Shown here: positions 48,357 to 58,900 of the stretch, one piece after another
How the letters are laid out: every line of letters starts with the position of its first letter
Numbering within the stretch: the stretch's first letter is position 1
Assembly (NCBI GenBank): GCA_012064385.1
Contig: QRDG01000478.1
Location: 186,001 to 250,000 of the forward strand
Source of the DNA: Puccinellia tenuiflora
Taxonomy: Eukaryota > Streptophyta > Magnoliopsida > Poales > Poaceae
Direction: 5' to 3'
DNA: 64,000 nucleotides
Position numbers and translations under genes: made by a program
Notes under the pieces: generated by a model
Seen by the model: only the letters and a program-made list of their open reading frames with translations
Told to the model about the DNA's origin: nothing
The model's database searches: none

Positions 48357-48693
48357 GTTGCATCACAACCAAGGAGCTGGGAACGGTCATGCGTTCAGTG
48401 GGGCAGAACCCAACGGCGACTGAGCTCCAGGATATGATCAATGAAGTTGATGCTGATGGCAATGGCCCCATCGACTTCCCAGAGTTTCTCAACCTGATGG
48501 CTCGCAAGATGAAGGACACGGAGTCAGAGGAAGAGCTCAAGGAGGCCTTCAGGGTGTTCGACAAGGACCAAAATGGCTTCATCTCTGCTGCCGAGCTCCG
48601 TCATGTCATGACAAATCTCGGCGAGAAGCTGATGTTGATGGTGATGGCCAGATCAAGTACGAGGAGTTTGTCAAGGTCATGATGGCCAAATGA
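48357..48693 (+). pseudogene. Calmodulin exon 2, unprocessed pseudogene
   Basis: After a TTACAG acceptor the frame reads GC-ITTKELGTVMRS at the conserved plant calmodulin intron position, then EF-hand 2 (DADGNGPIDFPEF), the linker (KMKDTESEEELKEAF) and EF-hand 3 (DKDQNGFISAAEL). After GEKL about 37 bp are missing between two GCTGA repeats, so the EF-hand 4 entry helix is lost and the frame shifts. The correct ending VKVMMAK and TGA 48691-48693 follow in another frame. EF-hand 2 has Pro where calmodulin has Thr, and other usually invariant positions differ. Exon 1 is not seen. The retained intron acceptor means a DNA-level duplicate, not a retrocopy. Confidence 0.9.
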
Positions 48694-49079
48694 GCATCTT
48701 ACCATGCTCCCAAGGCATTGATTTCAGGTAGTTTCAGGTACTTTTCTTCTAGTAGTTTTCGGTAGCTCATATTTTCCCACCGTCAGATTTAAGCAGATGG
48801 ACGGTTGTTAAAATTACCAACTACTCTAAAACTTCTATTGATTTAAAGGGATACATAACATTTCACGTCATATTTTCTCTTTACTTTTGATCATGAACGA
48901 GGGTCTAAGAGAAATATGCATGTACAAGTACAATTAACAACCAGTGTTGCCAGGTTATCACCGTATTACCTTTATCTGTGAGAATTAAGCCACTACTTTT
49001 CTTCACCTTATCATCCAAACAAACGTCTTACCAAAATCCAACATAATAACTCTGAAGAATAATAAACTTAACAGCTAAC
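48694..49079. other. Spacer between two pseudogenes
   Basis: Contains GTAGTTTCAGGTA-type short repeats near 48727-48770 resembling sequence at 42412-42430, perhaps ends of an unrecognised transposon. No gene is seen. Confidence 0.3.
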
Positions 49080-50335
49080 GCACCATTTTTGGGAGGATGC
49101 ACCCTAAGACGAGCTCTCCATATGAATCTTCCAATTTTGAGATGGCAGTAAGGAGCATCTGTTTCTAAGATAACTTTTGGGTTGGACCTTAACATAGCCT
49201 TTATCTCCTCTGATAATGCAGGAACCTTCTCAATGTCCTCAAGTCTTATAGGAATCTTGGTAGCACTAACTCACGATTTAGCTCTTGATCTATTCACTAT
49301 AATCTACAGATTATTCAAATAATCACATGAGAGAAGGTAGGTCCGCCTTGCTAATGATAATCCTATCCAATAACAGCAAGACATAAATAATACACTGAAG
49401 AAATCGAACAGCAATATTATTCACATGCATTGTCATCTTTCTAGGATATTTTAACTAACAAAATGAATGAAAATGTTTGAACAACTTTTTCCTACTCCAA
49501 ACTTCGTACAGAGGTGCATCATTCGAAGTTGCTTTAAATGCCCCAAATTCAGGCATTTTACTCCATTACAACTGTGATGAGGCTAATAGTACAGAAGTTC
49601 ATTATTAGCAAATCCTAAAATGTTAAAAAGGTGTACCCAGTGCGTAAAGTACCCATGTATTGTGGTATGGAGAAAATCCTAACATATTAAATTTCAGTAA
49701 ACAGCAGCAAGCATTAGCAGGGTAAACTGATAACTATTGTGGTCGCTAAGTTCTGAATTTGTTCTGCTTGAGCTATAGTAACCATAGCTAATCACACAAA
49801 AGATCTACTGATAGATGCATGTGTGAGGTTACCACATATCCTCGTATACGCGTTTCCTAGGCATTCAAATGTTATTTCTGGCGTGTCTAGTGATTATCAC
49901 ATTGATTAATGATATTAAGTGTGTTAGTACTCCAAGTAGTGGAATATTGCATATAAGATGGTTCCAGGGTCATATGTATAAGACATACATCAAAAGTGCA
50001 AAGTAGCTCATTTAAGTTGTCTTAGGTCGCAGTGAATGATATCATACCACCCCATGCCAAAGATAAAAAAATAAAAAACTACGCACCCAACAAAATCAGG
50101 ACCATGACCAACAAATGAAAAATGCAAGATGCTATGCATTGTGACACATAACATATGTCACCGTGTAAGTATAATGTGTGCTATAACTGTATAGTAGTAT
50201 CCAGCAAAAGAAGATGTGATGATACCTGACTGGTGAACAGAGAGTTGGGTACTGTGAAGGGAAGCTTTTCTGGACTGATCAATGATGTAGAAGTGAGTCC
50301 TATTTCAACCACTGTGCCTTCTATTGACCCAGTCT

Positions 50336-53300
50336 TTTTTTTTGGAAATATGGATATATATTATTGATCTAGCAACATTTTACAAGGACCAACATGCACT
50401 CAGGCACGCTGTACATTGATATTACATCTGAATTTTGACAAACTCCAATAGCAGAGGATAGACACCTAAACTGTAAAGATCTACCCTGAAGCTTAATAGC
50501 AAGCTTGGCCTGATGATGAGCTTTATAATTGAGACTTCTGGAAATGTGAAAGATCCTGGTTGCACTGAAAGAAGAGCTGGTTGCTATATCTGCAAGTTGT
50601 GCCCTGATTGTCCAATGACCAGGGGCACGAAGTAGATCCTGCGAGGCTGCGGCCATTACCAAAATGGCATTGTCTGTCAAAAAGGTAGCGCTGCTGATAT
50701 GAAGAGCTTCAGCGGCCTTTGTTGCAAGCATCAGCCCAAAGGCTTCAGCTTGAATTGCTGAAGAGACCGGAGGAGAGATCGCCGAGATGTAAATCTTGGA
50801 GCATGGCCTGTCATCGCCAAGTTGTATGAAGATACCTAAGCCAGCTGACACCGGCTGGCCATCCTGCCCTGGGACCCATGCAGCATCCGTGAAAATGATC
50901 GGTCCTAGAATGTTGGATGTGTCGCTGATCGTAGTTCCTGGAAGAGGTGGCCTTAGCTGCGGAGGAACGATTTGTACCTGTAAATGTGCTGCAGGACCTG
51001 CAGGGGAAGGACCAACACAAGGTACAGGAGGAGTATCTGATATTACAGTTGTATTAGCATCTAGGTGAGACGTTTCATGAAGCACTGCCTGGTCTTCAAT
51101 GCCAGCTGAAAGAAGAGCAGCAGCCGCATGGTGAACCTGCAACACTGACCAATTCTTCCTATTGAACAAGTAATCGTTTCGTGCTTTCCAAATACACCAA
51201 AGCATAGTGAAGATTTTAGCAATACATATTTCAGTTTGAGCAGTCCGTACCATAAACAGGATAATATTTGAAGGGTAGAGAGTAATATCCAGTGCATCAG
51301 ATTTAAATCCCATTGAAGAAGAAAACCAAACAGCTTTGGCAAATGCACAATGAAAAAATAAGTGAGAGTCTGTTTCCAACATACCGCACCTTGAACATTC
51401 CTTTGCAATGTGTTTCGAGAATTTTGAAGCTCTAGCTCCGGTAGCAAGAGCTCTTCTAATTAATCTCCACGCAAAGGTTTTGACCCTAGGGGCAAGCTTT
51501 TTATTTCTCCACACTTCCCACCATATTTTCTTCTCCTCAATAGTAATCGATTCACTAGAGTTCGTTCCAGCAACCTGCAAAAAACACTTGTATGCACTCT
51601 TCGTCGTGCATTGAGCATTAGGAGTGTGTATCCAGCAAACTTCATCCTCTAAGTCAGCCTTTATAATAGGAATTTGTAAAACTTTGTTTTTGAAATTGTT
51701 ATCAAAATGAGCTGCAATCTTTTGTTCGTCCCATTGTTTTGTGTCATGATGCCAAAGATCTTTAACAACAGCAGGACAAGTGGTACCCGGTGGAGATAAA
51801 AGATAATCATAAATATTCTTCCAATCCGGACACCAAGGTGATGACCAAATACTTGAATTACCATTGGCAAGCTGAAGCTGAATAGAGCTTTGCATAAGAG
51901 GAAGAATTTTCAAAACAGATGACCAAAAAGCAGATTTTGGTAAATTGTTGCTTGCCCTCCAAATAGAGCTTTGTGGAAAATATTTAGCTTTCAACACAAC
52001 GGCAATAAGAGAATGGGGTTCTTTGATAACACGCCAAATGGAAGAAGCAACAAGAGCCAAATTCATGGTATAAAGATTTCTAACACCCAAACCTCCCTCC
52101 TTAACAGGTTTACAAATCTCATCCCAAGAGCGAAAACAAAGGGGTTTAAAACTTTGATCACTTTGAATTCCAGTCCACCAGAAGTTTCGAACAATAGAAG
52201 TAAGCTTGGCTATCAACTTTTTGCTAAGCAAGATAGTGGACATGTAATAAACTGGTATAGAAGCAAAAACCGATTTAATAAGTGTTAACCTTGCAGCATG
52301 TGATAACCTGTTCGCCTTGTAACCAGTTAACTTCGATTTAAACCTGTCCACAATAAAGGCATAGGCAGCTGATCTGTTTTTTCCGGGTAGAACAAGAGGA
52401 TGCCCTAAATGGGTAGTGTTGAGATCCATATCAGGCGCAGGAAATAAGTTCCGAACTAGTTTTTTTGCCGCATTATCAGTGTTCTTACTAAATAAGATTG
52501 CAGACTTATTCCAGTTTGGAGTTTGACCAGATAGCTCACAGAATTGATTAATTACCTGGAACATTGTAGAAGCATCATCATTGGAGGCCGATCCACACAC
52601 AATTAAATCATCTGCAAACATCAACGAGTGTATAGGGGGAGAAGCCGGCCCCAACTGTATTCCTTTTAAATTATTAGCAGACAAAGCATTTTGAAGAGAC
52701 AACGACAATTCATTAACAGCAAGGACAAAGAGGTATGGGGATAAGGGACATCCTTGTCGAATACCTCGACTACCATGAAAGCGACCAAAAGGTTGGCCGT
52801 TAATGTTGACAGAAAAGGTAGCCGTAGAGATGCATTCATGAATCAAGTTTATAAAATGACTATGCAATCCTTTACGCGCAAGGGCCCTAGCTATGAAATT
52901 CCATTCAATTCTGTCAAAAGCCTTAGCAAGATCAACTTTTAACATAAAGGCTTGCTCTTTCCAAGAGGACAACTGAAAGGAATGAGTAATTTCTTGAGCA
53001 ATGATGATATTATTAGAAATTCTACGGCCCTGAATAAAAGCTTGTTGTGTTTCGTGAATATAAGTAGGCAAAAGAGTCTTAAGCCTATTAGCCAATGTTT
53101 TAGCGATAATTTTATAAATCACATTGCAAAGACTAATAGGTCTAAAATCTTGAGGAGTCACCGCATTGAGCTTTTTGGGAACAAGGGTAATGAAAGTTTC
53201 ATTGAGTTTGGGAGGGAGCTTACCATGTGTAAAGAAACTTTGTATCACCTGAGTAACATCATCTCCGATCCATTTCCAGGCAGCAATGTAGAATGCTACA

Positions 53301-53441
53301 TTTAATCCATCTGGTCCAGGAGAGGCATTCCTTCTCATTCCCTTTAGTACCTGCAAAATCTCATTTTTATCTGGTATTGAGTTGATGAAGGGATCATCAA
53401 CTTGTTCGTCCACAACAGGAGGGTTTTGATTAGAGACTGGG
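50336..53441 (-). mobile_element. L1-type LINE, 5'-truncated, inserted at the MSL1 exon 3 acceptor
   Basis: A 15-bp target duplication CTATTGACCCAGTCT (50321-50335 and 53442-53456) flanks 3106 bp, with a T run at the left end (poly-A of a minus-strand copy). The 5' truncation falls in the linker between endonuclease and reverse transcriptase. It is a different lineage from the LINE at 42800: this one carries a C-terminal RNase H and the other does not. Confidence 0.95.
50369..53413 (-). CDS. LINE reverse transcriptase with C-terminal RNase H, 5'-truncated
   Basis: 1014 residues open to the truncation border. RT: ASPGPDGLN (30-38), FRPISLCN (90-97), KVDLAKAFDRIEW (159-171), RGIRQGCPLSP and the catalytic FADD at 266-269. 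The zf-RVT segment follows (APRVKTFAWRLIRRAL, then CSRCGMLETDSHLFFHC). An RNase H domain near residues 830-930 starts IFTDAAW and contains the AEAFGL and TDNA motifs. The frame is intact, which suggests a young insertion. No endonuclease or ORF1 remains, and the first residue is simply where the frame enters LINE sequence. Confidence 0.9.
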   Translation of the reverse strand: MDEQVDDPFINSIPDKNEILQVLKGMRRNASPGPDGLNVAFYIAAWKWIGDDVTQVIQSFFTHGKLPPKLNETFITLVPKKLNAVTPQDFRPISLCNVIYKIIAKTLANRLKTLLPTYIHETQQAFIQGRRISNNIIIAQEITHSFQLSSWKEQAFMLKVDLAKAFDRIEWNFIARALARKGLHSHFINLIHECISTATFSVNINGQPFGRFHGSRGIRQGCPLSPYLFVLAVNELSLSLQNALSANNLKGIQLGPASPPIHSLMFADDLIVCGSASNDDASTMFQVINQFCELSGQTPNWNKSAILFSKNTDNAAKKLVRNLFPAPDMDLNTTHLGHPLVLPGKNRSAAYAFIVDRFKSKLTGYKANRLSHAARLTLIKSVFASIPVYYMSTILLSKKLIAKLTSIVRNFWWTGIQSDQSFKPLCFRSWDEICKPVKEGGLGVRNLYTMNLALVASSIWRVIKEPHSLIAVVLKAKYFPQSSIWRASNNLPKSAFWSSVLKILPLMQSSIQLQLANGNSSIWSSPWCPDWKNIYDYLLSPPGTTCPAVVKDLWHHDTKQWDEQKIAAHFDNNFKNKVLQIPIIKADLEDEVCWIHTPNAQCTTKSAYKCFLQVAGTNSSESITIEEKKIWWEVWRNKKLAPRVKTFAWRLIRRALATGARASKFSKHIAKECSRCGMLETDSHLFFHCAFAKAVWFSSSMGFKSDALDITLYPSNIILFMVRTAQTEICIAKIFTMLWCIWKARNDYLFNRKNWSVLQVHHAAAALLSAGIEDQAVLHETSHLDANTTVISDTPPVPCVGPSPAGPAAHLQVQIVPPQLRPPLPGTTISDTSNILGPIIFTDAAWVPGQDGQPVSAGLGIFIQLGDDRPCSKIYISAISPPVSSAIQAEAFGLMLATKAAEALHISSATFLTDNAILVMAAASQDLLRAPGHWTIRAQLADIATSSSFSATRIFHISRSLNYKAHHQAKLAIKLQGRSLQFRCLSSAIGVCQNSDVISMYSVPECMLVLVKCC

Positions 53442-53456
53442 CTATTGACCCAGTCT

Positions 53457-54403
53457 GCAACAGATTTTTTTTTTACTTAGAGAGTCTCTACATGTTATGT
53501 GCTACACAATTATAAAGCAATAAGAGGTAATAATTAGCTTGTGAATATCTATGATTATCTCCAAAAATAGACTTCGTGAGAAATAAGGTAACATCTGACT
53601 GACAACAGGCTATGATTAACATCTCCCTTCCCCTTCAACTACTAGAAACACATGCAATACTTCCTCCTCAGGGTCAGGGACATATATCTAATGTTATATC
53701 AAGTGCTGAAAGCACAATAAAGTTCCGTAGAAAATTGGGATATCCATAACCATACGAATTTCGTTGAAGCGTGTTTATCCATTAAAACAAAGCAACAAAC
53801 ACTGTAGTTTTTCATGTCTTGGGTCGACTTTGTTTCCTCCCCTTATAAAGCCTCTCAACGACCATGACTTGGTAGTTGGTATCACTTTGTTGGAGACGTT
53901 GTCTGTAATGCAATGCTTTAACTCTGTAAGAGCTGGGTTTTATTTTCCTCGGAGCATGCCCTCAAATATCTCAAGCTTAAGATGAACATCTCCTATTCTC
54001 CTAGGGGTTGATAATAATGAACTCATATCTCTAAATGTTAGTGTTTGACAACTTACTAGCTACCACTTGCATTCAGTGGTGAAGGACAATCCAAAATGTA
54101 GGTATGGCGGAGTCAAAAACATATTTTATTGTTTAGTTAGAATAATTTAGGGGGGAGGGGCAATCGCCCCCATCCCCCATAGTAAGCCGTAAAAACAATT
54201 TAACATAAATTTTATGAATGTGCAAGTTTCAATTGTCTAAAAAAAAAAAAAAAAAAATTAATCAACGAGAATAGTTGTGCATTTAACTAATTAAATATCA
54301 TCAAGATTCACTCGAGGAGAAAAATCAAGGTGGCTTAAAGCACAAAATTATATTTATATGGACATATCACATATTTATTCCTCAAAAATGTTTAGAACAT
54401 TAC
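53457..54403 (-). other. MSL1 intron between exons 2 and 3
   Basis: Starts with the true acceptor (TGTTGCAG on the minus strand). I searched it for the exon encoding the pore-lining helix (ATAFAAKDILGNVLSG-type) and did not see it. A minus-strand frame at about 53990-53790 reads openly but matches nothing I know. An A run lies at 54240-54257. Confidence 0.4.
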
Positions 54404-54675
54404 CTCCCACACCACCAACAGTTAATATTGATTGAACAGCTACACCACAAGCCTCAGCAAGACCCATTACCCCAAGTGCAATCAATCCCAATTATGACAC
54501 CGTGTTAAATGCTGATAACCTGGCTTGATCAGTAACTAAGGCAGTTTTGTTGGCCATAGCTTTGGTTATAAAGTTTGCTTTCCACCCATGAAGGAACCAG
54601 ACAATAGAGAGAACAAATGCACCCCTCAATACTTGTGGAAAATAAGGTGATATGCTTGGTGCGACCACTGCAGCC

Positions 54676-55099
54676 CTGAGGAAGAGAAAACATCAGAAAT
54701 AATGAGCATTCGCAGAACACAATATCCCACTTCCTATCAGGCTAAAACTTAACCACAAGTATTCACACAATTTCTGAATATAAATGACTATTGCACTGCT
54801 TTGTCATTTCCAAGAAATGGAACTGTTTCTTCGAAATATCAATGAAAAATGGTCGATCTAGAGCGTTTTCTAAGTAGCAGCTGCTTCTCTCGTGTTTATA
54901 AACAGATGGACAAGACAGATGCTACCATACTGCAATTACAGTGAGTTTTCCAACATAAGATGAGAATTTGCATCAATTAGATCCAAAGAAAGACATCAGT
55001 TCAGATTAAATAACAAGACGTATCAGAAAATATTTAAAACAACACCGCAACATGATAAATAGTGCTAAACTTTGTAAGGTAAGTTAAATAGAACCTCAC
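54676..55099 (-). other. MSL1 intron between exons 1 and 2
   Basis: AT-rich intron with a GTGAGG donor after GAGAT (55100) and a CTTCCTCAG acceptor before 54675. The junction restores the codon for Met in FSEMAAVVAPS. Nothing else is seen. Confidence 0.6.
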
Positions 55100-55472
55100 A
55101 TCTCTGAAAATGCCATAAATGTGATAAGATATTTTGCAGGATCCTCCAATGCACTCCACAGGCTAGTAGAATATGAAGCATCGGTCTTGGTTGAGTTTCC
55201 CAAAAATGCTGATATAGGATTCTGTAAGCCATACTTATGAAGCCTCTTCAAGAAGATAGGCAGGACCAAACCATGCCATCGCTGTACCAAATAATGTTCA
55301 CCCAACTGGAACAACTAACTTCTCTAGATCTGGATTTGCCTAAAAAAACTGGTGTACATGGGGTGTAATCGCATCAGTCATCTCCTTAACTTTCTTGCCT
55401 GCATCAGTCGTAGCATCTACAGTGGAGTTCCGAGCATTTTCCAAGAGATCCATCCATGTACTGGCCCCGGTA

Positions 55473-55741
55473 GAGACAAGAAAATAGTATAGCGCTATAA
55501 CGTAGTGCCATGTCATATATAGTCAATCTAATAGCCAACATATACAATAGGTGGGTTTAAAAACATACTGCTTTATTAGCATATGGCCCACATGACACAC
55601 TCACAAAGTGCTTAGTAGCACGTGCTGCAGCCGGGTCTTATCCTACAGCCCGTTTCTCTTCTCTCCACTTCTCTCTCTTCCAACTCAGCACAAATATAGT
55701 ATTTAATTCTTTATAGCCATATCACCTTATTGTACTTGCTC
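55473..55741. mobile_element. MITE inside MSL1 exon 1
   Basis: 269 bp. The inverted termini are GAGACAAGAAAATAG at the left and the complement of GAGCAAGTACAATAAGG at the right, with the trinucleotide GTA on both sides. An 11-bp direct repeat GTAGAGACAAG also spans the borders, so the exact duplication length is uncertain. Removing the element restores a continuous exon reading SSELVSTGASTWMDLLE, which shows it entered coding sequence. Confidence 0.75.
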
Positions 55742-56101
55742 GTAGAGACAAGCTCAGAGCTTTCAGTAGGAGGAATCGGGACTTGTGGATTAATTCCAGT
55801 GTCTGACGAGTATGCACGACGGATGCTGGAAACACCTAACAATCCTGGCAATGCATTAAAACCGGGCTTTGAGGCACTCAGCCAATTAGTGCCGATATGA
55901 GAACAAAGGGCCATTATACTTGTCCTTGAGACACCATTGACCGGAGAAAAATGACCCATTGACTGGAGTTGAATTGCCTGGCTTCATCAAGCGCTTTGCA
56001 CAGCTACTGACCCCCCTCGACGAAGCGCCAGAAGATATGGACCCAAAAGATAACTCCATGAGATTCCCTGCTAGAGATGACCGACGCAAGATTGCAGACA
56101 T

Positions 56102-56898
56102 TGTGAACTACTCCAGAACCAACTTGGCTCGTACTTCACAGGAAGGAGTTGTAACAAAGATTTGAAGATAAACTGTGTCCTGAAATATGAAATGAATTAA
56201 CATACAGATTTGAAGAATGAACATAATTATGTGCATCAGCAAGGTTAATACTGAACTGTATAAATTATGACTAACAGACCGAGGATAGAGCAACGATGTA
56301 TGAACTGTCTGTCAGGGCTCCTTGGCACTATGAAACTGAAGTTTCGCCCGCACAACTACTACTAAGTTAACTGAATCACAACAACTAAATTTCGCACGCA
56401 CAATCAAAATCAGGTCAATCAGCGGGGGGAAATTTGGGTCTAGGACTGGAACCGAAGGAACGACCTACAAATCGACAGCCCCTACTAGTCCCCGGCCCGG
56501 ATGCTGCTACATTTGCATAAACCCACAAATCAGGCGTCACCGAACCGGACCAGCTGAAGAGCAGCTTTAGTCAAAGGGTCAAACTCGCATCGAACCGCCG
56601 GAACTAAACCCGACGGAATACGTAACTGAACCCAGAGCATCGTGATCGAATTTCAGATGGAAGAATGAAGATACCCGTGGCAAAGACAGCAAGTGTTCCC
56701 AACATCCAACTCTCTAGCTAGGAAAATGCACTTGCCAATGAATTAGAAAACATATGCCAACTAATTTCACACTCTTATCTTGTAAGAGAAGGGAAACACT
56801 CGCAGAGACAGCCAATGGTTTACAAAACTTGCAGTTCAAGCAGTGAAGCCGCAAGAGTAGCTCTGCTTTGTAATTAAGCTCGTGGTTGTAGCTAGTGA
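56102..56898. other. 5' flank of the MSL1 pseudogene
   Basis: Upstream DNA of the minus-strand gene, moderately GC-rich around 56400-56640. No gene is recognised; it probably contains the old promoter and 5' UTR. Confidence 0.4.
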
Positions 56899-56907
56899 CT
56901 AGCAATG

Positions 56908-57321
56908 CGGAAAGTGCTATTGACTCCTGAGCTCCAGTGCTCCTGCTAGTTTAAAAAATTCGAAAATCATATTTACGAATTTTACAAAATTCTGAAAAAA
57001 AAACTCTGGAGATAGCCAATGATGTATCCCACAAACGTGCAAAATTTCAATTCCCAATAAATTTTATCATGGCCTACACAAAAATAACAAAATCTGATAA
57101 AATTTAGAGATAAGAAAATACTATACTCAGACCCACACTTTTGTCATTTTTGTGTAGCTCAAAATATAAATTATTTCAAACTGATTTTTTGCACGTTTGT
57201 GGGATATACCATTGGCTACATCCATATTTATTTTCAGATTTTTTTGAAACTCGTAATTATGGTTTTCGATTTTTTTAAAACAGTAGGAGCATTGGAGCTC
57301 GGGAGCCAAAAATCTCCACTC
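56908..57321. mobile_element. Mutator-type MITE, family A copy 2
   Basis: 414 bp flanked by the 9-bp repeat CTAGCAATG (56899-56907 and 57322-57330). Inverted ends contain CTCCTGAGCTCCAGTGCTCC and GGAGCATTGGAGCTCGGGAG. The interior is AT-rich and itself partly palindromic. It is followed by an extra tandem copy of CTAGCAATGAAGCTTTA. Confidence 0.8.
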
Positions 57322-57330
57322 CTAGCAATG

Positions 57331-57942
57331 AAGCTTTAAAAAAAAACTAGCAATGAAGCTTTATAAATAAAGCAGCAGAATTCCACAATATATACAAAAT
57401 TAAAGGGCCCTTGAAGGCCTGAATCAAAGCCACTTGGTCTCTGCCCATGGCCACGATAGGTTTTTATTCAATTAATCCATCTTTTACTATGTTGGCTCAT
57501 ATTTAAAACTATATCAATCGATGAATGAGTCATAAGATTCTATCTTCCATTCAAAACTAAATGATAGAAAAATATATGCATAGCAACAACACACCAACTT
57601 CCCGTCAAATTTACTGGCTAAACACTTACAAAAAAATATATTTCAACTAAGATATAGCATATCTATTAATTAGTATCCTCGTCTAAAAATATTTTCCCAA
57701 AGAAAATGTACATGAATGTCATAAAAAATCTGTTTCTAAATTCAATCGACTAGCTAAGACTTATAAAGATACAAGTTAAGCGATAATAGCATATCCAGTA
57801 ATTAGTAGCCTGCATCCATTATCGTACAAGTCCTAAAAGGTAGCATAGAGGCGACACATTACTCCAACATGATAATTTTGTAAAGCGGAGAGAGACGAAT
57901 GAAGGATTGTATTAGAGACGAAAAACTTAGCAACTCGTTTGG
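57331..57942. other. Intergenic, nothing recognised
   Basis: AT-rich DNA without an open frame of note or transposon ends. Confidence 0.4.
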
Positions 57943-58042
57943 TGGGCTTGTGAGATATCGGGAACTTCAGGATAAGTTACAACATTGGGAGTGGGCCTCT
58001 CTCTCGGAACACTCCGGTATAGTGCCATGTTGGTAGCCTTTG

Positions 58043-58418
58043 TTCTGATCCTTGGTATCCGGGGGTGGAGTTTTAAAATATCGTTTTAGAAAATTTTGAA
58101 ATTTCAAATTTTCGGATATAAAGTTCCGTGCGTACATCTTGACACTCTATATGCTCACGAAGTCATTGCACTTAAAACTAACATTTTTTGTGTCGTGTGT
58201 AAAAAATACAAATTTTGATGCTAAAAAAGGCTTTTCACGAGACAATTCTTTTGTATTTTTATACAAGCCACAAAAATATCATTTTTTAGGAAACTTGTCG
58301 TGCGCACATAGAACGACGAGATGTATGCGACAATTTTTTGTTCAAATTTTTTTGACATACGAAAATATTTATTCATATGACAGGAGCATATACTCCCAAG
58401 TTCCAAAGCGAATTTCCC
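58043..58418. mobile_element. Mutator-type MITE, family A copy 3, diverged
   Basis: 376 bp. The right end read inwards, GGGAAATTCGCTTTGGAACT, followed by an ATATGCTCCTG stretch, matches the left end of copy 1 well. The left end is more diverged. Flanks TAGCCTTTG (58034-58042) and TATCCTTTG (58419-58427) form an 8-of-9 target duplication. Confidence 0.65.
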
Positions 58419-58779
58419 TATCCTTTGCTCCTATTTACTTTTTTTTATTGTCGTGGTCATCTGCCTTATGTACCTCGGTGTTGGGTGCGGGTAGCGCCGA
58501 TCGGAACTTTAGCTGTAAGTCAACTATTGCTCTCTCGCCCTCTTAGTGTAACTTGGCACACTGTTGTTAATTACTTTGATGTTAACTAAAGTTTGTACAA
58601 AATATTGAGAACTAAGATTTTTGGGATGCTGGATTGTTACGTGAAATCCGGTGTGTTTTCTTCTCATCCTCTGTGCGATTCAACTTTGAGAACTAAGATT
58701 ATTGCATTCAACGAACCAGTTAGTATACCAATTTACAGTTGAACGAAAAACACTCGCGAAGCCGAAGCATCATCACTGC

Positions 58780-58900
58780 GTGGCTTTAGATCTCGGTGCG
58801 CAGTGGCGAAACCGGCCGCGCCGCCGCTGCCGATGGCCGTCACGGTATTGATCTTGATCCAGTTATCCGCCGCGGATGGAAGCGTGGCGACCGTTATGAA
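58780..58900 (-). pseudogene. 3'-end fragment of an At4g08330-like gene
   Basis: On the minus strand a frame reads IKINTVTAIGSGGAAG, a diverged version of the intact gene's ending IKIKAVTIATTGGGAA. No upstream coding part is found. It lies in the left block of the local duplication. Confidence 0.6.

Larger units (their letters stand above)
49080..56101 (-). pseudogene. MSL1: Mitochondrial mechanosensitive channel MSL1, disrupted
   Basis: MscS-like inner-membrane channel of mitochondria. Exon 1 runs from ATG 56101 to 55100, with an Arg/Ser-rich presequence, RRAYSSDT and TWMDLLENARNSTVDATT. Exon 2 is 54675-54404 (VLRGAFVLSIVWFLHGWKAN, EACGVAVQSILTVGGVGG). Exon 3 is 50333-50226 (GSIEGTVVEIGLTSTSL, VPNSLFTSQ). 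Exon 4 is 49303 to about 49080 (IIVNRSRAK, KIPIRLEDIEKVP). Damage: frame change near 55945, a MITE in exon 1, stops after HQFF and VPVG, a stop after AFNTVS, no visible exon for the pore helix (expected between exons 2 and 3), a LINE at the exon 3 acceptor, a stop after RAKS, and a frame change near 49175. Splice borders are retained, so it is a decayed gene, not a retrocopy. Confidence 0.9.

Noticed and set aside
53790..53990. Minus-strand open reading in the MSL1 intron
   Set aside because: No match to the missing MSL1 exon or any family I know, and no splice sites around it.
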